64,000 bases of DNA, from positions 148,263,200 to 148,327,199 of the forward strand of contig OY720633.1 in the NCBI GenBank assembly GCA_963169105.1. The letters run 5' to 3'. A program made the translations under genes and the position numbers. This DNA is from Ceriagrion tenellum. Taxonomy: Eukaryota > Arthropoda > Insecta > Odonata > Coenagrionidae. Positions 37,380 to 49,746 of the stretch are shown piece after piece (positions within the stretch are counted from its first letter, which is position 1; every line of letters starts with the position of its first letter). A model generated the notes under the pieces. That model searched no databases. It had not been told where the DNA came from and saw only the letters and a list, made by a program, of their open reading frames with translations.

Positions 37380-37900
37380 CTCATTTCAAGGGTGTGTGGA
37401 TTCAGAATTTGCAACAGGTGCTCCAATAAGGAGGGCAAAACAGGGATCAAAGGTAATTCGCCTGAAACCTCTGCCCGCGGATTTAGTGCGCAAGTCAAGG
37501 AACACTGAGCCCCAAAGTTGGGTGCGGATTGACGATAGAAGCCCATCCGGTGAGGTGGACGGTCTGTCTTTATGTCGGCATCTCGGGAGTATGTCCGCAC
37601 AAGCGAGAAATTCTCACACTGCTACGTTTGGGAAATGGCCAGAGTAGATGGACGCGGGTTTCGGGACACGGTAACGCAAAGCGCTCTAACCGAGACAGAA
37701 GGCCAGAAGGGAAGCCACAGGGTACACGAGGTAGTGAGTGGTTGAATAGTGGGCATCTTTATGGAGGACGCATGTTCGGGGAGAGGAGACAAGGCTACCG
37801 TCGCATCCTGTCCTTGTACCCACCCCTGAAAGATTCTCCCGTGGAGGGCGGATTCCTACGTCCTGGAGGGCGCGTCCCTCCCCGGATGTAGAAACCGCAA
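37380..37900. other. GC-rich patch with overlapping open frames
   Basis: Clearly GC-richer than its neighbours. Two plus-strand frames (37396-37647, 83 codons; 37529-37891, 120 codons) and two minus-strand frames (105 codons each) overlap, so long open frames here partly reflect few stop codons. A splice-donor-like site, caaag|gtaattcg, lies at 37452/37453 and a weak acceptor (ggattcag) at 37405. No family was recognised. It could be a gene fragment, an unrecognised mobile element or neither. Confidence 0.25.
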
Positions 37901-40900
37901 GTCGTCCCTTACCCACATGCTTCTCTACCCACCTTGCTCTACATCCCACGACCTTTGCCGCAAATCCCTGGGCCGTTACACTCTCCCTCTCGTCTGTCTT
38001 CATTCCCTTTAAAGCCGACCTTTCGTGGAATACCTAGTCCCCTCCCTTGCTAGTTAACCCTCCTGTCTTTTTCCATTAACTCCCTTCCTCCCCGGCGTTC
38101 TCCTCTTTCGTTTCATACGCGTCTTTAGAACTAATGGTCTATCATATTATTTCCCTCTCCTGTTTGACGAGGCCACTGTCTGTTGCTTTCATGAGATGAA
38201 ACGATTTCCCCGTCCCATCAATTGAACTTTGTTCATCCGGACCTCTATAATTTTATCTTGTGACGCTATAAATCCTTCCACGAAAAGAACTGAAAATTGC
38301 TTTGCGTTCACTATTTATAGATATATTTTTTCGCCACTCCTCTCTGGGCCGAAGTTTAAAAAAATCCTCCCTGAACTGAGCAATCCTATTTTTCAGCCTA
38401 TTAAAAATCTTCCATAGAAGATTTGAACGACACTAGCAGGTAACCGTCTTTTTCATAATTTAGGTGACTAATCAAATAACTTACGCCTTCTATTAAATAG
38501 AATTGGAAAAGCATTCCGTTTATTAGATCCTTGAAAACTATGCTTTGTTGCTGATTAGCGTAAGAAAAATATATTTAATACTGAGATGATATTTTCTCAT
38601 TTAATCAATATTTTGACAAGTTATAAGAGTCCTATATACATATACTGTTACTGAATGATTTTTATACGATTTTTATGAAATCAATTAAAGGTTTTACAAT
38701 ATTTTAGTGGTATTTATTTATTTATTCTTTTGAAAGCGATTTCATATGGTCAAGGTTATTGTTATTCTTCCGAAAAAAATCAACCATTTAATACACTATA
38801 TTTCAATTGAATGGGCTGCAGGAGTTCATAGAATAATAGAAAACGGGATGTATCTACATATGGTTTGCAGTGATTAGCTTTACAAGAACGTATTAAAACT
38901 GCAAAATAGGCAATAAATTAATCGGAAAATGTATATAAATTGCCTCACTCACTTATAATGGTAAAACCTTTTTTTCGTGATACAATTGATCACAATCTGA
39001 GTTTCTGTCGACGCTCTTATTACCTAAAGTAAGGTAATAAAAATTAATTAAACGAAAACTAACAATAAGATCCTGATTAAGGCATTTGTGTATAGTTTTA
39101 AACCAAATTTACTAATTCACAGCATAAATAAGTAACGTTCATAGAGAATGAAAGGACTTAAAAAAAAGCAGGAAAGCCACTATGAAGTTCTCAGACATGA
39201 AGTGAAGTAAAGTGAAGAACAGCCGTTTAATCGGCCTTTGTTGCAACGTCGTGAGAGCATACTTGAAAAAATGGTATGCAAATGCTGACTACTCATGCAT
39301 AAATGAAAACTCCAGTTTAAGAGAGAAGCAAGAATAAAAGAAGTTGTTCTAAATCTAGAGAGTTATTGAGTGTCAAAGACGCTGGAATCATTATTTTGCT
39401 CATGTTGCAATTAGAGACAAAACAATAAATATATCGTGGCAGGAAGAGGAAAAATAGTCACTACTCAGAATGTGTTAGTTAGGTACCATATAATGTGTGT
39501 CTGAAGGTGGAGGATATTCGTTGTAGTAACTTTCCTTTTAATCAGCCCTTGAATATTTTGACTACATTTTCAGTTCATTTTTCATATGATTTCACCAAAT
39601 GGTCTATTGTGGTCTTTTCTTATGATTATTATTTTACGTTACTAACCCGTTTAAATCATCAGTGGATATTTTACATGGAAATGAACTTTCTTGCGCTCTT
39701 ATTTTTAGAGAAAATTAACTGATTAAGCTGAGCGTAAACAAAGATCAAACCAACTTTTAAAATCTTTCAGTACCTTACCGCTGTAACTTTTCAGTTTGAC
39801 TTCAAGTTATTCACTTGAAACCATTCTTTTAAGTCATATTATTCTTGTATGCCTCTTGCCTCTTACCCGGTCCTTGCCTCTTATCACGGTCTTTAACCTG
39901 CCTCACCTCTTGTTTCGTGATTTAGTCATATAATCAAGTTTGTCTATTTCCCCCAGCTAATAGTTTAGTATTCAAGATGGATTTATAACTATATATTAAC
40001 AATACATAGATCTCAGATCCCTCCGGCGGCTGTGTTACAAATATAAATAAATTCTATCGTAGGCCAATAAATTACTCAAGTTACCAAATTCGGTGGCAGT
40101 TTAGTTCAGTTTCATGTGGAATTACTTCTTCGCTTTTGAATAACAAGATTGCAAGCGGCCTAATTTTACATTTTCCGTCATTATAATTCAGCAATCATTT
40201 TTCAGCTTTACCATAAGCATTGTTTTCCTAAGAGTTTTTATATCACATCTTCATTTAAACTCCAGAACGCAAATACAGTCGTTTGGTCTCCACTTTTCCA
40301 AATTTCTTACCCCGTGTAACAACAAAAACGGGCTATTAAATGGTATTTATATAACAACTTATAACACAGCACAACAACGGGCTTACTTTCATTTTAAACA
40401 ACAACACCTTATAACGGGTGTAAATAATTACCGTTTATACGCGATTTGAACAATAAGTGCCCTTCAAGCACACAATAACATAGATGCAATCTCCATTGAT
40501 CTAAAGGTAGTTCTGGCGCTTGCGCTTCAATTTTTTCTTCTTCAATTTTTGAAGCAGGAACTTGAGCGTATTGCTACTTTAGTTTCATTTTCTTTTCCTT
40601 ATGGCGAAACACATATTCAGAATTGTCCACGGGAAGACCTAGGTAATTGCCTACAAATAAAATAAATGTTTCCTAAAGTTGAAGTCTAAAGCTTATCATC
40701 AATGGTCATCTTTCCAAACTCAATTGTGACCTCACAGTCAAAGCAGGAGCATATACCATTAAATACAGCTTCACGTCATCCTCACGTCCGATTTTCTAGC
40801 TCTTGCTTCTTCTCAAAATTTTTAGCAACCTAAAAAGCGGAATAAGCTTCAAAACTCACGTGACCAGTCCTTGACTTTACTCCGCACTCACAATTTCGCA

Positions 40901-41234
40901 AGAACTGACCTAACACTCGCAAACACGGACAAATAATATTTAAAAGCATTCGGCATCAGAACTCGAAGAGAAACAAAAATTTCTCATCAAATTCTAGGAA
41001 ATTGCGTTGGCTCTTTTAAAAACAAAATGAATGTGAAAACAATGTATTCAAACCGCTAAGTTCCTTTCTTCTAATAAATGGTTTGTAAAAACTCGAATTT
41101 CCTCGTTTTAACTCATAAAAATCGAATGTAACATTTAGACTTCTAATTATACTCACAATGCTTAATCTTCTTCTTTTAAATACTAAAACAAACAGGCTAA
41201 ATCCATATCCTAAATCTCGAGAGTCGAATGCAAT
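37901..41234. other. No gene seen
   Basis: Pyrimidine-rich at 37,900-38,180, then AT-rich. Around 40,316-40,435 the motif aacgggct appears twice and aacgggtg once among acaacaa-rich sequence, a weak local repeat. No coding sequence was recognised. Confidence 0.5.
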
Positions 41235-41240
41235 CAGGCG

Positions 41241-41319
41241 GGGATCGAACCCTTGATGCACATGCTCCAGCGCTTCTAATTCTCTATGCGTAAATCAGGT
41301 GTTGCTAGATCTCGGTCAC
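41241..41319 (-). repeat. tRNA-like SINE head
   Basis: Read on the minus strand, gtgaccgagatctagc (41319-41304) resembles an A box of tRNA-Leu/Ser type. About 60 bases later GGTTCGATCCC (41251-41241) is a perfect B box, preceded by aagcgctgga, a sequence common in the anticodon region of SINE heads. The spacing suits a tRNA with a long variable arm. The ends do not form an acceptor stem that I can see, so a SINE is more likely than a functional tRNA. Confidence 0.45.
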
Positions 41320-43082
41320 CTGCGATTTTGTATGTGATTTTCCAAAAATCGTCCAACCTCCGGCTCAAAACCAACACCTCTGTCAAAAATATTATTATTA
41401 TGTGAATGTAGAGTTTGCATTCTTCATTGAATCAACAATTAATCATATAACATGTACTTAAACTTCAAATGGTTTGACCTAAAACCAATACACGGGTAAT
41501 TAGCTAATTTTTAATATCTCATTTCCTTGTTATGAGAAAAGTGGAATATAAAAATGATCACTTTTGACTAGGGTAATACTTTCCAAGGTAGCTTTTAGGG
41601 AGAAATGCTACAGGGGGTATCCTTTCCAAATTCCTGTTCTCTGATGATGAAACCCATTTCTGTTTGGTAGAAAGGGAAACTCATGAGAGAGGGAATGTTT
41701 TTTTGTTAATTTTTCGGCATTTTTTAGTTTAACATTTCCAAAAGAAATTACTGCAAAAATCCCTGCTTGTTCTGCAAAGTAGAAGGTATAGTAACATACC
41801 CAGTATTTTGACGTATGCTCATATCCTAAATAAGTTACTTATTTGCCTGGGTAAAAATTCCAAAAATAAATGCGTTTTTAGAGTTCATTTATAATTCTAT
41901 TTCTATTTCCTAATTGACCAGAAAGTATGAGTAAAAACTTTTCCTCTTTGAAAATGTCCTACGTTTCAAATTAAATCAGAAGATATAGGTACATTTTATA
42001 TTATGCACACCTTTAAATCTTGGAATGAATGTGAAGATGAGTCTAAACTTTAGAAATAAAAAAGCGTAAATAATTAGACGGAACTCACGTGTTTGGGCTT
42101 ATTTTTGGGCAAAGGCATTTGGGAAAATTAACCTTGAAAAATTTATTATTTTGTAAACTATAAATTTCACTGAAATTTGTTATAGTATGATAGTTTATGG
42201 AGTATAAATGTCCATAGAATACGCAGAAATATTAAGGAAAACTCAATGCCCTTATAGATGATGCTATCAATGTGATTATAAGCGAAAGAATTTTTTTGCA
42301 ACAACACACATAGCTACGCACATAATTCACCTTCGATAATATATTGTCTTCCTTCTTTTGATATCGCTAGATTGTTGTTGCAGGGATGAGGCTGGTAATG
42401 TCAACCGCGAAAGCACTGGTTTTCGTCGTAAGGACTCGAATCGGTAGGAAATCCTAGCCACAGGTAGGCTATTTATCGGTTCGGAACCGGAAAAATACTG
42501 AATGACCCCTATACTCCATTCACACACGTTTCTCTCCCTGACCGAATCTCAATCTGTCCTCCCTCGTGATTTAGACCTTTTCTTAATCTTCTTATTATAT
42601 TCCTTGCAGTAAGTCATCTCGTATATCACAATTTTTATTCTAGAATTATAAGTTCGTTGACTCTCTCTCAGGCATGTTTAATTGATGTAATGGAAACAAC
42701 TCTTTTATTATTTATTTGAGAAAAATTATTATAGTTTCCCATTCAGGGACTAATTTGATGAGATTTTCCATTTTAAATAAAATACATAGTCATATGAATT
42801 GTATAGACTATTTAGTATGTATGAAAACTTAATTTTTCGGTTAGTTTGAAAAATACTTGATATTAGAAGTGTGACTTACAGTCAAGTAAAAATGTAACAT
42901 ATTGCCGAAGAGTTAAGACGCTGATCGAATAATGGACGAGTACTGACGTAATTAAGGACACCTTTTCAAAGTTACCTTTTAGAAAATGTGGGATATGCGT
43001 CCTTATTTTTTTAGTGAGTGCAAAATAATCGGGTATCGATGCTGTCATTTGAGGAGAGTATAAGAGGATTATTAATATTTCA
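41320..43082. other. No gene seen
   Basis: AT-rich sequence. A patch at 42,380-42,500 is GC-richer and includes the minus-strand B-box-like GATTCGAGTCC, but no properly spaced A box. Confidence 0.5.
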
Positions 43083-43559
43083 GTGGGTAATTTACCAATG
43101 CTAATGACTTCATTGACTCTTAAGGCCGTGTTCATTATATGTTCATCTCCTGGGAGTTTTCTCCAGGTAAGTCCATGGATTGGAGGGTATCTGTCAATTG
43201 GAGTGTGGCAGAAAGACGCGGGAAATTGGCCTAGTATTCAAATAGAATACAAATGGTGTGCATCCCAATGCACACCATTTGTATTCCCTGGAACTGGTGC
43301 TGAAATGAAAAAGGTTTTCGGTCACTACGGAGTTTTATTACCTCCACAGAGTCAATTGTGTTTTCTGATCACCGACTTGAGGTGTTTTGAACACTCCTGC
43401 TTCATGCGTTATTTATATTTGAGCGCCTATTGCTTTATAAATCTGTTAAAATCTCAAAATTTTCACGTTTTCTTCTTAATGCTGCCTCCTATGCTCCTAG
43501 CCATCGTGAATTTTGGTCCAGCTAGAATGGAAACTTATTTTCCTGTTGTCAATCAATAG
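43083..43559 (+). other. Longest open frame of the window; probably not a gene
   Basis: The frame is open for 158 codons, but the first codon counted is GTG; the first ATG is at 43098 (153 residues). The predicted peptide is hydrophobic and cysteine-rich in parts (LCFLITDLRCFEHSCFMRYL), with no domain, signal or repeat I recognise. A perfect 19-bp hairpin lies inside the frame and a strong acceptor/donor-like site cuts it at 43166/43167; neither is expected in a coding exon. I regard it as a chance open frame, with a small possibility of an unrecognised exon. Confidence 0.15.
43245..43286. repeat. Perfect 19-bp hairpin
   Basis: The arms 43245-43263 (gaatacaaatggtgtgcat) and 43268-43286 are exact reverse complements around a 4-base loop, ccca. 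It is too short for a typical microRNA precursor and carries no terminator-like T run. Confidence 0.85.
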
Positions 43560-46500
43560 TTTACAATGGTTATGTAGGCTGCAGCAGGAAGAATATTAGA
43601 TTTTAATTGTTTTCCATCTTAATTAACAAATCAGTGTTCACATTAGAGTGATATTGGTATAAATGTAAATAGATATACTCTTACGCCGTTTTCATGTCAG
43701 CGGTCAGAAATTGGTTTAAATTCTTATTGAATAAAGACAAATCCATTTAAAGAGTCATTTAATACTTACTTAGGTGCAACAATTTTGAAAACTGTGTCGA
43801 AACTGCACAATATTGGAAATTAATTTGTTTTATTTTACGTCGCTACTACAACAGTCCCTGCCAATGTGATAATATGTGAATAATAAAATTATGATTTATA
43901 GATTCTACATTTGCGTCTGAGGATCATCGTGAGTATTCAAGCATATAAATTGTTTGGATTCTTTAGGAACGAATGCATCTCTGTGAATGCAATATCTTCT
44001 TTTATCGGTGAAAAAAGTGTACTGTATTTAATGGGATTCAATAAGAGTTCTCTATTCATTCATGACCGAAGTACATTTCCCTGATATTTGATAATTATAA
44101 TTTCACAATGGTAGTAGTCACATCAGGAAAAGAGTACTCTACCTGTCGTACTATGCTTATTTCCCATTTATAAGGCCATGGGATCACCAAAAGTTTCGTG
44201 TTTTTACATTACGACCTTAAAGATCGTTATCCTAATTCTAGTATGGCAAGAGTATCATAGTGTTTTACGTTTACTTCATCTTTACGTCTCCACGCTTTCA
44301 TTCTACTTTCTTCTTGAAAAGAATCGCTAATTCTACCCTTTTTCCCGCTGCTACAAATACTGAATTTTCCTGTTTCGCTATATGACTGCCTCTTAATCCT
44401 TCCCTCAACACTCCTTTTCCACAGTTCACCCTTAAAATAATCCCTCCCATACAAAGGAAATCCCTCAATGAGATGATCCCCACAGTTTCTTCGCCATCTC
44501 TCCTCATTCTCTCAGTTCATTTCTCTCTGTTGCCTTTTCTCTCTCAGGCCAATAACCGTTCCCTTTTTGCACGGATGAGAAATTTCAACACGTTTTTTAT
44601 CTTAGCACTTTTTCTGGCTCTCCGAGGGAGGCATTAGTGCTCGAGATGGAGGGAGGATATAAGGGAGGGAGGCTTGTGGAAAACCAAAGGGGGAGGAGGA
44701 ACGTGTGGTTTGGCAATAGGGGACGCCACAGATGCAAGAGAGTTTTGAGAATTATAAGCTTTTTATGCATCGAATAGTAAATTACTTTAAGCGAACCTTT
44801 CTCGTTTACTCTCATGATTCTTTCAGCAATACGTATTTATCTACGTATTAGGAAACGTGTCAAGGTTAAGTAATGATTATTGATAAAATACGATTTATTG
44901 TACTTGTAAGGCAAGTGTTTTAATAAATAATATAGACTATTTATTGTAAAATGTTACTGTGACAGTTAAAATAAAGTAAACATTATTAAAAATAGTAAGA
45001 TAGTAAAAAAAGAGATAAACGAACCTATTTGCTAGAAAGTTTCGCGACAGAAGATACCTGTTCAGTGAGGGCAGTCTCCTTTAATGCGATGAATTTCCGA
45101 GGACCCTGTCATTTCTCTACGTGGAAACCATTTGGATTGGCTAACCGTTGGGTGTCGCTGGTGCTATAATATGCGTCACGTTGGTCACCCACATTTCTGG
45201 AAATTGATTTTCCCAGGAGTAGCATGGGAAGAGATGCCGTTTTGTATGTAGAGGGGAAAATTTATACGCTGGGACCGTTTTATTATCCGATGCATAAATC
45301 CTGTGGAGATATCGTATCTTTATTCCCGAATAAATATTTTCACAGCAGCGATAAATCGCAGAGCTCAGTTTACTCGGCTCATTTTTATCCATGTTTAGAT
45401 AAGTCCCCAGGGTAGCCGCTTTGCCTTAAACTCTTACCATATTGCTTTGTAATCTGAACGGAGGACCATTTATTATAGGATACAACCCATAACTTGCACG
45501 TGAAAAATTTTCATAGCTTTGGAAGATGAACTAAATGCCGTCAGTATTGGAAATTACTTTGCCATTGCAGCTCAATATTTTTCATATTTTGCGCTTTATT
45601 TTCGTTTTTATCTTTAATTTGTCAGCTTGGCCATAATATTGAATATATCTGTGAAACAATTTCCGCTCTATATGGGCGTTCACTCTATTGCACTCGGTGT
45701 TTGGCTAATCATGATAAATGGAATTCAATTTGGTAAGTTATGGTCCATTACGCAACTGATAAGTTTAGAAGCTAAGGAATGACTCTTTCACAAACGAAGA
45801 TCCTTCATTTAGCACCAAATTGTTGTCAATTATCCCAATTAAATAAAATATTTTAATTAAGTGACACCTGTATTAACGAAACATTTTATCATTCATATTT
45901 TAAAGAGGAAAAATTAGATTTTGGGAAAAATTTAATTGAGTGAGAGTTATCTTCGAATTACGTGTTATTGTTACAAGTAATCTATTCGACAAGTCCATAT
46001 TTTTGTAAAAACTTAGAAGAAATATGGAAGTATTCTTTGACTGCAAAGCATTAGTTTATATTGCTAAATGGCTCCACGCATGAGCGCAATAGTCTCACAA
46101 AAACTTTAAACTAACCACCAATAATACATATAAACTAAGTGTGTTGCCTCCAAATTTGTTTGGAAGACACATTGAAGCCGAAGGAACCATTTATTAAAGG
46201 TGCCGTTTAAACAGCAAGCTTAGTATCTCAGTCGCAGCGTTGTCGCTAAGGCTTGGTGTAATATACAGACTCGTTTTTTGTTGTGTTATATTTATCAATG
46301 TCGATACACAATGTCTGAAAACCGTATATGAAGTTGGTATCTCCCTTTTCCTTTCTTACCTTTGCACGCGAGCGAAAAGTATGACATTCTATGGTATGAT
46401 ATGGCAAATGAAAAAAATAATTCCCACGATGCATATGTATTCCGCCGGAGCGTGCGAGAAGTAAGCCTCTCAAGCATGCAACAAGAAGTTAGCGAGCCGA

Positions 46501-49500
46501 GCATGTTGAGTTACGTGCAATTGGTCTACGGTTTCATAGTGGAATTTAGGCATTTTATTTTCAATCCTAGTTCTTACGGGATATTTTCCATTTCAAGCAG
46601 TGTAAGATTATTAAAGATCCAGATTTCCAATTTCCAAGGCCTAGACGTCGAATTCAAAGTCCGATCCCTATTTCAGTGCCATAGTAAGCACTAAAGGAAT
46701 AAAGCTCCGATTCGATGAAAGGCAAAAATCTGTTTCACAAATCACAAATCCTCTGCAGGTGCAGGTTTTGAAGACTGTCAATTTTTGTGTTGCATCTATG
46801 CTCGAGAATAGCAAAAATAACCAACGGGTATTAAGCTTCAAATTGTCATACGAACCCCGAGTGACCTAAAATGAACTTTTGATCAACTAAAACATTCCCT
46901 TTTTTTCCTGATTTGGTTTTTTTGCCTTATAGATTTCGTCGTTCTTCTGCCCTCAGGAATGCCCTTCATCTTGTCCAAACCGTCTTGCTTCGATTTCACC
47001 TGTCAATGTCATTTCCCCCACAACCTGATGCGATAAGAACAAATACACCATTCTAACTCGTCCATTTCCGTCCGCCTCTGTGTCCTTAATGATAAATCAC
47101 ACTCAAGATATTACGATCCGACGTTTTCTAGACGAAAATGATATTGGGGTGGGGGAGTTGAGAATCGATATTGAGGAAGCAGAGGGAACTACCGTCAGGG
47201 ATGTGGGCCGCGACATCGAAAACCTACCAAGTGGCCGAGTCACACGTTTCTTTGCTTCTATTTGGTTATTGAAATTAATTTCAAACGTTGGCTAAAAATT
47301 TGGGAGAACTCATAATTATTGTTTCATGTAATATATATATTAGAACAGTTTCTAAAATTTAATCTAAAGACGATCCTCGATATATACTCTTTAGAACTTC
47401 TTATGTAAATAACTGATGAAACACCATTGGTTACTGACTTAAGCTAAATTTAATTGTAAATGAAGCCTACACCGAAAAAATGCTCACTCACATTCCTCCT
47501 GAATGCAACAAGTCTTACTTCAGAAACAATGGTCAGTGACGGAGGAATTCCAATGTCCACCCAATGAGAAGGAAGCATTCATATCTGAGTATATGAACAG
47601 TAAAATTCACCACCCTGTAATCGTTCTGGCAAAAATGCCGGTACACTTATTTGTCATTACCATATCAAATGTTGCCCATACCAGTGAGAGTGAAGAATTG
47701 AGCGGTCCAGACGAAACCATCCTCCTCTGAGATGAACAAATTTTATCCGACAACTCATTTAGGGGAATATACCCCAGGCACGTAGGTGAAATATTGGCAA
47801 AGCCTGATCAATAACGTTTGCGGAATAGATTAGATTAAGTCTTGAATGAATTTGTGCTATTTCAATCCACCAAAAATGGCTCTCGAAAGGAATAAGAATT
47901 GTCTCTAGTGCTTCAAAATTGTTATCAACGATAATTATAAATGTTGAGAGGCCTGTAATTCGCAAATGCCGCCCAGACGATACAGAGCCTGTTGAAGAGA
48001 CATATCACAAAGAGGTTATATCAGTGAACCAATGAAATTGTGCATGGAATGCGGAACAGATCTTCCATTTTAAAAATAATATTTAAAAATTATTTTCCCT
48101 CAGGACTCTACAACTTAGATAAAATATGCACCTAGGTTTTAGCCTATAACTCAAGTAGTAGCACACATGGTTGTGCATTCTTAGCCTTCAATATTGGCCA
48201 TGGTGCTTTCATGAAGCGTAATATCCCACTAATTTTAAAACTCCTATCTGATTTTGAAAGCACATCTTATTTTATTTATTATTTGCGGAGTGTATCCGAT
48301 TAAATTCAACGGGTGTGAAAAACATTGAACTAATTATATTAGGAAACCTGACTGACAAAGCTTGAAGAATATTGTCAGCGTGGTTATTTGAGGAGCTCGT
48401 TACCTATCTTGTACTTTGTTTTCGTTGTATTATAGACGCTGACACCAGGGTATTTATGTGTATCGTTTTTATCGCTTATTTGAGAATAGACATTGAAGAG
48501 TATATTTGTTGTAAGTGTACATAAAAATGTATCCATTACCCCCCGAAGTAATCTATCATTGGGGCCGTGGGATTTCTTGCCCTTCTTATACAGATTTTAT
48601 TTCTATGTGCTATCATGGGCCTGCAGGTTAACGTTATATTTTAATGCTAGAGGCGTAAATATCCTTTGAAAATAAAATCTCTGGTTGTTAAGGAAATATG
48701 CTAATTTTGATTTCAAAGAAACATTTGCGATTTTTTTAGCTAAACATGATTTTTAGACAAATAAGAAGGAAGAGAAAAATCGATTGAAAGAATTAAAAAC
48801 TTCCTTTAATTAGCAATCCGATAAATAAACCCCAGCCTTCTATCTTGAGTAAAAATACTGTTAAAAAGCAAAAATGAAACTACTGCACCGAGCCCAATGC
48901 TTAGCATGGATCACCAGGGCTCTACTGGGGGTCCTTGAGGGCCCTAAAGACTTTTTAAAATATCCTATTTTATGACTAAACATATTTTCTATCTACATGC
49001 CAAATTTCATCTTAATCGATCCGACAGTTTTTATTATTTAAGGTTGTAAAGGTATTTATTTGTTTTCGAATTTCACACCAAGTAGCCCTTTGATCACTAG
49101 TTTTTCCACCGAGGAACATCTTGATAACACAATCAAAATTGGGTTTATTAAAAAGGGTTAACGATTTTTGTAAAGCTATGAATATGAATTTATGTCACCA
49201 AACTCTTCTTCGGTTTGTGATTTTCCGGTATTGCAAAAATATGAACGAAAACAGAGCGTTCAAATGTGCATTGGGTAATTAGTGTGGTTTTGAAGTGTAC
49301 ACATAATTTTTATCTTTGTAAGACTCTTTTTTTGTTTCATGCGAGAGAAATTTCATCCAATATAAACCATGAAAAATGCTATTTGATAAATCTTATCCCA
49401 CTCGCTTCTGTGGAGTGTCCATAATAATGGCAAATTTTTCACACATCTCTCTTAGAAGTTTTCACAAATGTCTCAAAATACGGGTCTAAATGCCTTTTCA

Positions 49501-49617
49501 TGATCTCCAAATTTCCACGTGTCGATTCTCGTGACTTATATTAAAATAATACAGAAAAATAATTTTGGGACTCTTCGTTCGTCATTTTTGAAAATTTAAA
49601 CGAATTTTTTTCCTCAG
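43560..49617. other. Long stretch without a recognisable gene
   Basis: AT-rich sequence; open frames reach 110 codons (46362-46694) without any recognisable motif. At 48,996-49,028 the words ccaaatttcatcttaatcga and ccgacag resemble the 3' end that many insect retroelements share (aaatttca...aatcggt...cagt), so a small retroelement scrap may lie there. Confidence 0.45.
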
Positions 49618-49746
49618 CGGAGTCGGGGCGAGACCGAAGTGCAATATCACGTGTTACACAACTTTGCTGATTGTATTAGCAACGAGCGCGGAACATGGAT
49701 TCCAGTGCTCAAAGCTTTTCTGTCGCTTTATGAGTACCCGGAATAA
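49618..49746 (+). other. Possible terminal exon, speculative
   Basis: A strong acceptor-like sequence, gaatttttttcctcag, ends at 49617. From there the frame stays open for 42 codons to a TAA at 49744-49746, giving a non-repetitive peptide starting RSRGETEVQYHVLHNFADCI. The patch is GC- and CpG-richer than its surroundings. No matching upstream exon, poly(A) signal or known domain was found. Chance remains quite possible. Confidence 0.15.

Noticed and set aside
42391..42500. tRNA gene or SINE on the minus strand
   Set aside because: GATTCGAGTCC resembles a B box, but no A box lies at a suitable distance and no acceptor stem forms.
43245..43286. microRNA precursor
   Set aside because: The whole hairpin is only 42 bases with a 19-bp stem; animal precursors have stems of roughly 30 bp or more.
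43083..43559. 158-codon open frame as a real gene
   Set aside because: Starts at GTG, no recognised family, odd hydrophobic/cysteine composition, interrupted in concept by a perfect hairpin and a strong splice-like site.
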